A stretch of DNA of 32,154 bases from JADLEX01 sp964586775 (GTDB lineage Bacteria; Lernaellota; Lernaellaia; JACKCT01). A program made the translations under genes and the position numbers. The stretch lies in the NCBI GenBank assembly GCA_964586775.1, contig CAZPJD010000099.1, positions 1-32,154 on the forward strand, read 5' to 3'. How positions within the stretch are numbered: the first letter of the stretch is position 1; the number at the start of each line of letters is the position of its first letter. Below, piece by piece: positions 9,360 to 17,350 of this stretch. The notes beneath the pieces were generated by a model. It was not told the DNA's origin and did no database searches. It saw only the letters and a list, made by a program, of their open reading frames with translations.

Positions 9360-10420
9360 AAACGAAGTCGCTGGACGATCTCGACGACATCGAACCGCGC
9401 GCGTCGGTGCCGCCGCTCGACGTGACGCCGCGCGAGATCTTCGACGAACTCGACCGATACGTGATCGGCCAAAATGCGCCCAAGCGCACGCTGGCGATCG
9501 CGGCCTACAACCATCTCAAGCGCATCCGGCAGACGGGCGAGCTGCTGCGCAAGAACAACATCCTCATGGTCGGCCCCACGGGCAGCGGCAAGACGCACCT
9601 CGCCAGGTGCCTGGCGCGCGTGATGTCGGTGCCGTTCGTGGTCGTCAACGCGACCGAATACACCGAGGCGGGTTACTACGGGAAAGACGTCGAGGTCATG
9701 ATCGCCGAGCTGCTCTTCGCGGCAAACGGCGACGTGCGCGCCGCGGAGCGCGGCATCGTGTTCGTGGACGAGATCGACAAGATCGCACGGCGCGGCGACA
9801 GCGGGCGCACCGGCGCGGGCGGGCGCGACATCGGCGGCGAGGGCGTGCAGCAGGCGCTGCTCAAGCTCCTCGAAAGCAACGCCGTGTTCGTGCCGCTCAA
9901 CGTCACGCAGCACTGGAACAAGCACGACTTCGTGCGCATGGACGTGACCGACATCCTGTTCATCTGCGCGGGCACCTTCAGCGACATGCGACGCGGCACG
10001 ATCAAGTCCGACATCGGGTTCACGGGTGTGTCGGCCGACGAAAAAGCCCGCGAAAAGGTCACGTTCCGCGACCTCGAGGGCTACGGCATGATCGCCGAAC
10101 TGCTCGGGCGGCTGCCCGTGGTCGTGGAGCTCGGCCCGCTGACCGACGAGGAGCTCGGCCGCGTCGCGACCGATCCCCCCGACGCGCTGTTTCGCGAGTA
10201 TCAGGAGCTGTTCGATTTCGAGAAGATCCGGCTCGATCTGCGCCCCGACGGGCTTGCGCGGATCGTGCGTCACGCGCAGGAGCGAAAAACCGGCGCGCGA
10301 GGGCTGCGCTCGATTTTCGAGGAACTCTTTCACGACCTCGCGTTCGAGGCGCCCGAGCGCGTCGGGCAATGCGTCGTCATCGATGCCGACTTCGTCGATG
10401 CCCGGTTGGCTCATTCATGA
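9356..10420 (+). CDS. ClpX-like AAA+ unfoldase without the N-terminal zinc-binding domain
   Basis: A 354-residue cytosolic ATPase closely following ClpX from its AAA+ core to its end. Motifs: the pre-core LDRYVIGQNAPKR, Walker A GPTGSGKT (73-80), a pore-loop equivalent GYYG (106-109; ClpX has GYVG), Walker B IVFVDEIDKIA (134-144), the block GGEGVQQALLKLLE, IGF at 220-222 (the ClpP-docking tripeptide of ClpX), GRLPVVVEL, and sensor-2 TGARGLRSI. The four-Cys zinc domain found at the start of ordinary ClpX (~420 residues) is absent. It probably unfolds substrates, perhaps for ClpP, but would need other substrate recognition. The start is TTG at 9356, chosen because AGGAG lies five bases upstream and no in-frame ATG precedes the core. 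No clpP or lon is adjacent, so this may be a paralogue; clpX is not used as its symbol for that reason. Confidence 0.85.
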   Translation: MKTKSLDDLDDIEPRASVPPLDVTPREIFDELDRYVIGQNAPKRTLAIAAYNHLKRIRQTGELLRKNNILMVGPTGSGKTHLARCLARVMSVPFVVVNATEYTEAGYYGKDVEVMIAELLFAANGDVRAAERGIVFVDEIDKIARRGDSGRTGAGGRDIGGEGVQQALLKLLESNAVFVPLNVTQHWNKHDFVRMDVTDILFICAGTFSDMRRGTIKSDIGFTGVSADEKAREKVTFRDLEGYGMIAELLGRLPVVVELGPLTDEELGRVATDPPDALFREYQELFDFEKIRLDLRPDGLARIVRHAQERKTGARGLRSIFEELFHDLAFEAPERVGQCVVIDADFVDARLAHS

Positions 10421-10893
10421 TCCGCTACGTTCCGGCCGACCACACCGACGTCGAGCAGATGTACCGGCTCGATATGCTGTGCTTCGAGCCGCCGTTCCGC
10501 TTTGCGCGCTCGACCTTCGACTACCTCATGTCGAATCCGGACGTGATCGCGATCAAGGCGCTGGACGACGCGCGCGGGCTTGTGGGCTTCATCGTGCTCG
10601 AACCCGAGCCGCCGCAGCTCGCGTGCATCGCGACGATCGACGTGCATCCCGACGCGCGCCGCGAAGGCATTGGCGCCGAGCTGATGCATCGCGTGGCCGA
10701 CGCCGCGGGCGCGATCGGACTTTCCAAGGTCTACTTGCATGTGTATGTTGGCAATTCGTCGGCACGGGAGTTTTATCGGTCGTTGGGGTACGAATCCCAG
10801 CAGTTGCTGCCGTCGTTTTACGGGCCCGGCCGGCATGCGTATCTGATGGTGCGAAACGGGGCGGCCGAGGGCCGCGCCGGGAATGTGGTGTGA
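10417..10893 (+). CDS. GNAT-family N-acetyltransferase (RimI-like)
   Basis: A 158-residue single-domain GNAT protein that would transfer acetyl from acetyl-CoA to an amine. Motif A is visible as ATIDVHPDARREGIGAELM (the R-x-x-G-I-G acyl-CoA loop), and motif B includes LHVYVGNSSAREFYRSLGYE, the strong RimI-type pattern NxxAxxFYxxxGF. RimI enzymes acetylate protein N-termini, but the substrate cannot be read from sequence. The start ATG overlaps the stop of the ClpX-like gene (ATGA), and its stop overlaps the next start (TGATG). Confidence 0.85.
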   Translation: MIRYVPADHTDVEQMYRLDMLCFEPPFRFARSTFDYLMSNPDVIAIKALDDARGLVGFIVLEPEPPQLACIATIDVHPDARREGIGAELMHRVADAAGAIGLSKVYLHVYVGNSSAREFYRSLGYESQQLLPSFYGPGRHAYLMVRNGAAEGRAGNVV

Positions 10894-11633
10894 TGCGTTA
10901 CGCGATCTTCAGCGACGTGCATTCCAACTACGAGGCGCTCGAGCGCGTGCTCGCCAAGATCGACGAACTCGGCGTCGATCGCGTGCTGAATCTCGGCGAC
11001 CTGGTCGGCTACTACGCCTCGCCCAACGAGTGCGTCGATGCCGTGCGCGACCGCGGGATCACCTCGATCATGGGCAACCACGACGTCGTCGCGTGCGGGC
11101 GTGTCGAACCGGTTTACTTCAACCCCACGGCGGCGGCGGCCGTACTGTGGTCGCGCGAAACACTCACCGAGTCGAACCGCGAGTGGATCCGCGCGCTGCC
11201 CGATTCGCTGATCGTGGACGAATCGGTGCTCATGGTGCACGGCTCGGTGCGCGATCGCGACGAATACCTGCTCTTTCGCCCCGAGATCGAGAGCAGCTTC
11301 GAGGCGTTTACCGAGCAATACTCCGCGCTGCGCGTCGCGTTCTTCGGCCACACGCACCGCCGCATCTACTATGAGGACGACGGCAACAACCTCTACGCGG
11401 GCACCAAGGCCGAGAAACTTGTCCTGCGTCCCGGCGGGCGGTACCTCATCAACCCCGGCTCGGTCGGTCAGCCCCGTGACGGAGACCCCCGCGCGGCATT
11501 TTGCGTGTATGATGCCGAAGCCGCCGAGGTGTCGTTCTTCCGGGTGCCCTTCGACATCGACAAAACGGCCGAGCGCATCCGCGCCCTGCCGTTCGGCGAC
11601 TCGCTGGCCCGGCGCCTCTATCGGGGCATCTGA
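10893..11633 (+). CDS. Calcineurin-like metallophosphoesterase (YfcE/MJ0936-like)
   Basis: A 246-residue two-metal phosphoesterase. All family motifs are present: DVH near the N-terminus (SDVHSNYEAL), GDLVGYY, GNHD, MVHGS, and the closing GHTH. The INPGSVGQPRD segment is typical of the YfcE-like subgroup, which acts on phosphodiesters or nucleotides in vitro. The physiological substrate is unknown. Its ATG shares one base with the stop of the GNAT gene (TGATG), indicating coupled translation. Confidence 0.88.
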   Translation: MRYAIFSDVHSNYEALERVLAKIDELGVDRVLNLGDLVGYYASPNECVDAVRDRGITSIMGNHDVVACGRVEPVYFNPTAAAAVLWSRETLTESNREWIRALPDSLIVDESVLMVHGSVRDRDEYLLFRPEIESSFEAFTEQYSALRVAFFGHTHRRIYYEDDGNNLYAGTKAEKLVLRPGGRYLINPGSVGQPRDGDPRAAFCVYDAEAAEVSFFRVPFDIDKTAERIRALPFGDSLARRLYRGI

Positions 11634-11645
11634 GCGGAAACTGCC

Positions 11646-12608
11646 ATGACCGTGCGCGAAGCCATCATCGCCGTGACATTGCGGTGCAATTCGCGTTGCC
11701 AAATGTGCGACATCTGGCAGCACGACGGCACCTTTGAAGTCGAACCCAGTTACTACTACCACCTGCCGCGCACCCTGCGCACCGTCAACCTGACCGGCGG
11801 CGAGGCGACGCTGCGCGAGGATCTGCCCGAGATCGTCGCCGTCATCGCCGAGCGCTGCCCCGGCGTGCGCATCATCCTCTCCACGCACGGCTTTCACACC
11901 AAGCGCCTCGAGGACATGGCGCCGCGCATGCTCGCCGCGACAAAAAACCTCGCGGTGCGCGTTTCCATCGATGGCCTCGGCGAAACGCACGACCGCATCC
12001 GCGGTATTCCCGGCGGATACAAAAAGTGTATGGAGACGCTCGACGCGCTGCGCCGCATGGGCGTGCGCGACCTGGGCATCGGCTATACGCTGATGAAGGG
12101 CAACGAGGACGAGATGATCCCGGCCTACGACATGGCGATGGCGAACGGCTGGCAGTTCACGTCCACCGTCGTGCATTCGTCGCCCATCTTTTTTGGCGAG
12201 CAAAGCGACAACACGCCCGACGCCGACAAGGCCGCGCGCGCGTTTCGCGAGTTGCAGCGCCGCCAGATCCGCAGCGCGAAACCGAAGAACTGGTTCCGCT
12301 CGTATTTCACCGAGGGCGTGGTGGACGACGTGACGGGCAAGCGCCGTCGTATCGACTGCACGGCACTCTCGAGGTTTTTCTATCTCGATCCCACGGGCAA
12401 GGTGTACACCTGCCACGTGCTCGACTGGTCGGTGGGGAAACTCGACGAGGGCTACGAACGCATCGTCGCGTCGAACCCGCAAATGCTCGACCAGGTGAAA
12501 AACTGCACCGAGCACTGCTGGATGACCTGCACGGTCGCGCCCATCATGCGCCAAAACCTGCCGCGCGTGGCGGCGTGGGTCGCGCGGCACAAGCTGTCGA
12601 TGTCATGA
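11646..12608 (+). CDS. Radical SAM enzyme with C-terminal Cys-rich (SPASM/twitch-like) segment
   Basis: A 320-residue protein. Cys14, Cys18 and Cys21 form the CxxxCxxC motif for the [4Fe-4S] cluster that cleaves S-adenosylmethionine; GGE at 51-53 binds the SAM amino group, and VSIDG fits the radical SAM barrel. The C-terminal third has Cys238, Cys256, Cys287, Cys291 and Cys295, a layout like SPASM/twitch domains that carry an auxiliary cluster. Such enzymes modify peptides or sugars by radical chemistry. No precursor peptide is visible, and the neighbour is a glycosyltransferase-methyltransferase fusion, so a glycan or lipid substrate is my inference. It starts 12 bp after the phosphoesterase and overlaps the next gene by ATGA. 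Confidence 0.85.
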   Translation: MTVREAIIAVTLRCNSRCQMCDIWQHDGTFEVEPSYYYHLPRTLRTVNLTGGEATLREDLPEIVAVIAERCPGVRIILSTHGFHTKRLEDMAPRMLAATKNLAVRVSIDGLGETHDRIRGIPGGYKKCMETLDALRRMGVRDLGIGYTLMKGNEDEMIPAYDMAMANGWQFTSTVVHSSPIFFGEQSDNTPDADKAARAFRELQRRQIRSAKPKNWFRSYFTEGVVDDVTGKRRRIDCTALSRFFYLDPTGKVYTCHVLDWSVGKLDEGYERIVASNPQMLDQVKNCTEHCWMTCTVAPIMRQNLPRVAAWVARHKLSMS

Positions 12609-14551
12609 AGATCGCGATGATCGGGCTCAAGGGGCTGCCCGGCATCCACGGCGGCGTCGAGCGCCACGTGGAAGAACTCGCCGCGCGGCTCGTCGAGCGC
12701 GGCGAATCGGTCACCGCGTATGTGCGTCCGCACTACACGCCGTCGCGCGAGCCCGTGCGCGGCGTGGCGCTGCGCCTGCTGCCGACGATCCACTCCAAGC
12801 ATCTCGACGCGACCGTACACACGCTGATCTCGTGCCTCGATGCGTCGGCGCGGCGATTCGACATCGTTCACATCCACGGCATCGGCCCCGCGCTTTTCGC
12901 GTGGATTCCGCGCATCTTCGGGCGCACCGTCGTCGTCACCATGCACTCGCGCGACTACCTGCGCGGCAAGTGGGGCGCGTTTGCGCGTTTCGCCCTGCGC
13001 GCGGGCGAGTTCGCGGCACGCGCGTTCGCGCACCGGCTGATCTGCGTGAGTCGCGAGATGGCGGCGGCGCACCCGGGCGCGGCGTTCATCCCCAACGGCG
13101 TGCCCGATCCCGTGCCGCGACCGGCGGGCGAGACGTTAGCGCGTTTCGGGCTCGCGCCGGGGCGCTACCTGCTCTACGTGGGGCGCATCTCGCCCGAGAA
13201 GGGCCCGCACCACCTGCTGCGCGCGTTTCGCGAGATCGACACCGATCTGCGTCTTGCGCTGGTCGGCGGCGCGTCGCACGGCGAGCCCTTCGAGAACGAG
13301 GTCGCGCGCCTCGCGGCCGAAGACCCGCGCGTGGTGACGACGGGCTACGTGAAGGGCGACGCCCTCGCCGAACTCTATACGCACGCCGCCGCGTTTGTGC
13401 TGCCCAGCGAGCACGAGGGGCTGCCGGTCGCGATGCTCGAGGCGATGAGCTACGGCGTGCCCGTCGTCGCCACCGACATCCCCGCCGCGCGCGAGGTGGC
13501 GACGGATGATGACGGCGCGGCGCTCGCGCTCTTCGCCCCCGCGGCGGCGCCCGCCGCAATCCGCGATGCCATTGCCGCGCTGATGCGTGATTCCGACGCG
13601 GCGAAGGATCGCGCGCGGCGCGCGGCGGCGCACGTCCTGCGTCACTACCGTTGGGGCGCGATCGCCGACGCGACGCTCGAAACGTATCGCGAGGCGCGCA
13701 CGGGGCTCACCGATGCGCAGCTTGCCGCGCCGTGCCCGCTGTGCGGCGAGACGCGCAAGACGCACGAATACGACGGCACGCGCTCGGGCCGCGTGGCGCG
13801 TTGCGCCGCGTGCGCGATGGTGTTTTCGGTCAGCCCGCCGCCGATCGAAGCGCTGCCGCCCGCGTTCACCGATTCGCCCGGCGCGTATCTCGCCAACGCG
13901 CGCGACCGGCTCGGCCGGTTCGAGGCGGCGCTGCCGGGTCACGGCCGCCGTTTGCTCGACGTCGGATGTTATGACGGCCGTTTCGCGGGCGCGGCCAAAT
14001 CGCTGGGCTACGACGTGCGCGGCGTGGAGCCCGTCGCCGACGCCGCCGCGCGCGCCGAGGCCGCGTTCGGGTTTCCGATCACGGTCGGCACGCTGGAGTC
14101 CGCCGCGCTGCCGGGCGGCGCGTTCGACGTGGTGAGCTTCATCCACGTCTTCGAGCACCTCGCGAATCCGCGCGCGGCGCTCTCCGTGTGCCGCCGCGTG
14201 CTCGCGCCGGGCGGCGCGCTGCTGATCGAGATCCCCGCTTACGACGCCCTCGCGCGGCGCATCGCCGGGCGGCGCTGGCGGCAGTTCATCGCCGATCACG
14301 ACCGCTTCTACACGGGCGCGGTGCTCGCACGGCTTTTGAGCGAAGAGGGGTTCGACGTGCTGCGCGACGAAAAGGTCGGCAAGGTCGTCACGCCGAGTCT
14401 GCTGGCCGACCGCGTCGGCCGCTACTATTCGCGCGCGCTCGGCGGGGCGATCCGCGCGGTTTCGTCCGCGCTCGGCATCGCCGAACGCACCTTCACCATC
14501 CGCATGGGCGACATCCGTCTCGTGGTCGCCAAACGTCGGAGCGACGCATGA
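12605..14551 (+). CDS. Fusion of GT4 glycosyltransferase, zinc ribbon and SAM-dependent methyltransferase
   Basis: A 648-residue protein with three parts. Residues 1-365 are a GT-B retaining glycosyltransferase (GT4) opening with GLKGLPGIHGGVERHVEEL; the sugar-nucleotide site is YVGRISPEKG and the E-x7-E element lies at Glu271/Glu279. Residues 377-403 hold two CxxC pairs (Cys377/380 and 400/403), a zinc ribbon. From about 445 comes a class I methyltransferase with motif I LLDVGCYDG, the acidic GVEP, and SFIHVFEHL, like C- or O-methyltransferases that act on sugars. It probably adds a sugar and methylates it, or caps a glycan, at the cytoplasmic membrane. ATG 12605 overlaps the radical SAM stop, and the stop overlaps the next start. 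No frameshift is visible at the domain joins, so the fusion looks genuine. Confidence 0.85.
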   Translation: MKIAMIGLKGLPGIHGGVERHVEELAARLVERGESVTAYVRPHYTPSREPVRGVALRLLPTIHSKHLDATVHTLISCLDASARRFDIVHIHGIGPALFAWIPRIFGRTVVVTMHSRDYLRGKWGAFARFALRAGEFAARAFAHRLICVSREMAAAHPGAAFIPNGVPDPVPRPAGETLARFGLAPGRYLLYVGRISPEKGPHHLLRAFREIDTDLRLALVGGASHGEPFENEVARLAAEDPRVVTTGYVKGDALAELYTHAAAFVLPSEHEGLPVAMLEAMSYGVPVVATDIPAAREVATDDDGAALALFAPAAAPAAIRDAIAALMRDSDAAKDRARRAAAHVLRHYRWGAIADATLETYREARTGLTDAQLAAPCPLCGETRKTHEYDGTRSGRVARCAACAMVFSVSPPPIEALPPAFTDSPGAYLANARDRLGRFEAALPGHGRRLLDVGCYDGRFAGAAKSLGYDVRGVEPVADAAARAEAAFGFPITVGTLESAALPGGAFDVVSFIHVFEHLANPRAALSVCRRVLAPGGALLIEIPAYDALARRIAGRRWRQFIADHDRFYTGAVLARLLSEEGFDVLRDEKVGKVVTPSLLADRVGRYYSRALGGAIRAVSSALGIAERTFTIRMGDIRLVVAKRRSDA

Positions 14552-15555
14552 GGAACGTGCGCCTTTTCGCCGTCATCGCGTCGGTCGCGTTCGCCCTTGC
14601 GCTCTTGGTGACGTCGCCCGTCGCCGCGAAAAAAAAGCCCGCGCCCGCGCCGACGATCGCGCCGTCGCTCTTCGATGAAGCGCTCACCGACGGCGGCGGC
14701 CTGTGGGAGTTTCGTGCAAAAGGCGAGACGCTCGCCGCCGCGATCGCCGACGAGACGAACGCCATTCGCGTGACGCACTGGTTTTTTCAGGGCCGGGCGG
14801 TGCGTGCGGAGTATGCGGAGAATGGGGCGCGCGCGGCGTTTGGCGCGACCAACGCGGAGGGCGATTGGCGCTGGTATCGACGCGAGGGCGAGCGCTTCGT
14901 GCCTGTCACCATCAAGCCCTACGCGAACGACCCGCTGATCGACGCGATCAAGGCGCAGACCGGGCGATTGCTCGCGCGGCGCACCGCCGCGGGCGACCGG
15001 TTGCAAAAGGGCGACGCGCCGCCCGCGTTTCCGCTCGCCGCCGAGAGCGCCGAATCGCGCCTGCGCATCTCCATCGCGCACAACGTGCCGTCGCCCGACA
15101 CGCCGCCGCTCGCGCCCGGCGCGTCGCCGCCCGACTATTCCGATCCGGCGGTGCGCGACGCGACCCTCGCAGGCGAGACCGCGCGCCGCTCGCAACTCGC
15201 GCCAATCCGTCTGCCCATTCGCGTCGTCCGCGATTTCGAGACGGTCGCGTACTCCGATCACGCGCTGCTTCTGGATCGCGATGCGTTCGGCGAGTCGCCG
15301 CCGGTGCGCGCGTCGCTCGACTTGACGATGACGGCGTATCGCGTCTTCGTGCCGCGCACGGTCTCGGTCGACGACGGCGACGAACGCCGCCGCCTGCACC
15401 TGTGCGCGCGCGTGGTGATCGAGTCCTACGTGGACGACGGCTTCTGCTTCGACGAGGCGCTCGAACCCGGCAAACCCATCGTCCACAGCCAGGCCGCGCA
15501 GGACACCGCCGGCCGCGATTGGGGCGCGTGGTTCGTTGAGGTCTATCTCGACTGA
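14548..15555 (+). CDS. Secreted protein of unknown function
   Basis: A 335-residue protein with a Sec signal peptide (basic start, hydrophobic core about 5-24, likely cleavage after SPVAA). The mature part begins with a Lys/Pro/Ala linker. It shows no lipobox and no catalytic motif that I recognise. Features include WRWYRREGERFVP, a Pro-rich middle, and a C-terminal region with two cysteines (LCARVVIESYVDDGFCFDE) that could pair. The ATG overlaps the stop of the fusion gene (ATGA), so it ends the coupled run. It could be a periplasmic accessory of the glycan genes before it, which is inferred from position only. Confidence 0.65.
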   Translation: MRNVRLFAVIASVAFALALLVTSPVAAKKKPAPAPTIAPSLFDEALTDGGGLWEFRAKGETLAAAIADETNAIRVTHWFFQGRAVRAEYAENGARAAFGATNAEGDWRWYRREGERFVPVTIKPYANDPLIDAIKAQTGRLLARRTAAGDRLQKGDAPPAFPLAAESAESRLRISIAHNVPSPDTPPLAPGASPPDYSDPAVRDATLAGETARRSQLAPIRLPIRVVRDFETVAYSDHALLLDRDAFGESPPVRASLDLTMTAYRVFVPRTVSVDDGDERRRLHLCARVVIESYVDDGFCFDEALEPGKPIVHSQAAQDTAGRDWGAWFVEVYLD

Positions 15556-15635
15556 AATGCGCGGAAGATCCCCGGTCGTTTCGCGTCGGCACGACCACCC
15601 TTCGACACGAATTGCTCAAGGAGTGGGCGCGGACG

Positions 15636-15657
15636 ACCGAATAAATGTGTATTCGGT
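15636..15657. repeat. Perfect 8-bp inverted repeat before the second Asp-rich lipoprotein
   Basis: ACCGAATA (15636-15643) and TATTCGGT (15650-15657) are separated by 6 bp and lie 16 bp before the ATG at 15674, just ahead of its GGAGG ribosome site. It could be an operator or a 5'-leader hairpin. There is no T tract, so it is not a terminator for the preceding run. Confidence 0.5.
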
Positions 15658-15673
15658 GATCCACGGAGGGGCC

Positions 15674-17305
15674 ATGTCTGTCATCCGCGCCATTCGTCCG
15701 TTCGCTCCCGCGGTGGTCATGTTATGCCTGATATTCACCGCATGTGACGGAGACGACGACGCGGCCGATGACGCCGGGCCGGACGACGATGACACGGAAG
15801 ACGACGACTCGGCGGACGACGACGCTCTCGATGACGATGTTTCGGACGATGACGCCGCGGATGATGACGTCTCGGACGATGACGGCGACGATCAGACCTC
15901 GTGGGATGACGCGGAGTGCTTTGATGAGAACGGCATCAAGGCCGAGGTCGGCATCTGCCAGTACTACGGCGCGGACCTCGCCGGAAAAGCGGTGAAGGAC
16001 CCGGGGGACGAGCTGACGTCGGAGATCTTTCCCGGCGGATTCGATTACGATGCGGACGAACGATGGGACGCGGTCTTCGCGGGGACAGACCTCGCGAACA
16101 ACGTGCTGGTCGACGACACGACGTACTACTTTTTCGGCGACACGCACCCGGTGGATGAATCAAGGGACGTCGAATCCGGTCCGATGCTCGGCGTGCCGTG
16201 GGGGCTCGATGAGGACGGTGACGCGGCGATCGACGCGATTTCCGGCAACGACAGCGCGACACCCGAATATCAATCCGTGACCCCCTACGTGGCGTATGAC
16301 CATGACGGCGATCCGACCCCGCTTTTCAACGACGCCGAGCGTGCGTATGTGTTCCCCGGCGACGAACCGACGGACCACGAGGTGGGGTTTTTCGTGCCCG
16401 CGGGTGTTGGCCAGGTGGACGACGAGACGATCTACTACTGGTATGGAAAATACGTGAACAACACCGCGTGCGATCAGTCGCACCTGGTCGCCATGGACGT
16501 GGAGTCGGGCGACTGGCGCTACATTTCTCCGTGGGCGGGGCAGAGGTTCATCCAGACCGCGCCCGTGCTCGTCGAACGCGACAATGTTACCGATCCCGAC
16601 ACCTGCCCGCTGCCGTGGTCCGAGGACCACGAACGCGGATTCGTGATCTACGGCAGCGGTCGTCCCGTCGCGAATTCGGTGAACTTTGCCGATGCGCAGC
16701 CGAACGCGGGTCCGTGCGTCGTCGGCTCGCATCCGAACTACCGATCGAGCGCACTGTACATGGCGTACATCAACCTGAGCGATATCGAGTCGCCCACGGC
16801 GTATCAGTCCGTTCAGTATTACGCGGGGCCGTCGAACGGCTGCTGGGTTCAGGGCGACGTGACGCAGGCGGCACCGGTCATCGACAAGACCGAGTTCGGA
16901 GAGTTTTCCGTGAAACCGATCCCGGGTACCTCGTACCTGCTACTCGCCCACAGCTTCACCGACTCCGACTCGGAGCAGTGGATGCAGGACCACCCCGTCT
17001 ACTCGAACCACTTCGTGGGCGAACTCGAGCTCCACGTGGCCGACGTCAACACGCCGTGGCGATGGAGCGACCCGATGGGGACCGCCGCCTATGGATATGG
17101 CAACTATCTGGTGGAATCGACGATGTCGCTATACGACGACTTTTCGGTCAACGGGACCGTCATCGATCACAACGTGCTGCAATTCGCCCGCGTGGTCTCG
17201 ACCTGGAAGGGGATGGGCGACCCCACGTTCAGCGAATACGGAACCTCTCTGATCTGGTCGCTGGTGGACCTGGACGACCTGACCGCGGGGTTGGACACGG
17301 ATTAG
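15674..17305 (+). CDS. Lipoprotein with poly-Asp linker and DUF4185-like propeller domain
   Basis: A 543-residue exported lipoprotein. The signal peptide ends in FTAC with lipidated Cys24; Asp at +2 would mean inner-membrane retention under E. coli Lol rules, unlike the other two lipoproteins here. Residues 25-70 are a run of Asp with Ala, Val-Ser and Thr-Glu interruptions, including DDDVSDDD twice. The large domain has GTDLANNVLVDDTTYYFFGDTH, then repeated WYGKY- and YGSGRP-like strand motifs, resembling DUF4185/five-bladed propeller proteins related to glycoside hydrolases. Binding or cleaving a surface glycan is possible, but I see no decisive catalytic residue. ATG 15674 with GGAGG upstream is preferred over the frame's earlier start at 15536, which overlaps the previous gene. 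Confidence 0.75.
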   Translation: MSVIRAIRPFAPAVVMLCLIFTACDGDDDAADDAGPDDDDTEDDDSADDDALDDDVSDDDAADDDVSDDDGDDQTSWDDAECFDENGIKAEVGICQYYGADLAGKAVKDPGDELTSEIFPGGFDYDADERWDAVFAGTDLANNVLVDDTTYYFFGDTHPVDESRDVESGPMLGVPWGLDEDGDAAIDAISGNDSATPEYQSVTPYVAYDHDGDPTPLFNDAERAYVFPGDEPTDHEVGFFVPAGVGQVDDETIYYWYGKYVNNTACDQSHLVAMDVESGDWRYISPWAGQRFIQTAPVLVERDNVTDPDTCPLPWSEDHERGFVIYGSGRPVANSVNFADAQPNAGPCVVGSHPNYRSSALYMAYINLSDIESPTAYQSVQYYAGPSNGCWVQGDVTQAAPVIDKTEFGEFSVKPIPGTSYLLLAHSFTDSDSEQWMQDHPVYSNHFVGELELHVADVNTPWRWSDPMGTAAYGYGNYLVESTMSLYDDFSVNGTVIDHNVLQFARVVSTWKGMGDPTFSEYGTSLIWSLVDLDDLTAGLDTD

Positions 17306-17350
17306 CGCGACGCATCCTCTAGCGCGCCATTGAGCTGCGGCGATGCTTCG

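Noticed and set aside
10818..12590. A 590-residue minus-strand frame across the phosphoesterase and radical SAM genes
   Set aside because: It spans two real genes with complete motifs and shows no recognisable domain.
15770..15895. Asp-coding repeats considered as a CRISPR-like or structural DNA repeat
   Set aside because: Units are irregular codon repeats inside a clear coding frame after a lipobox; no conserved repeat-spacer layout.
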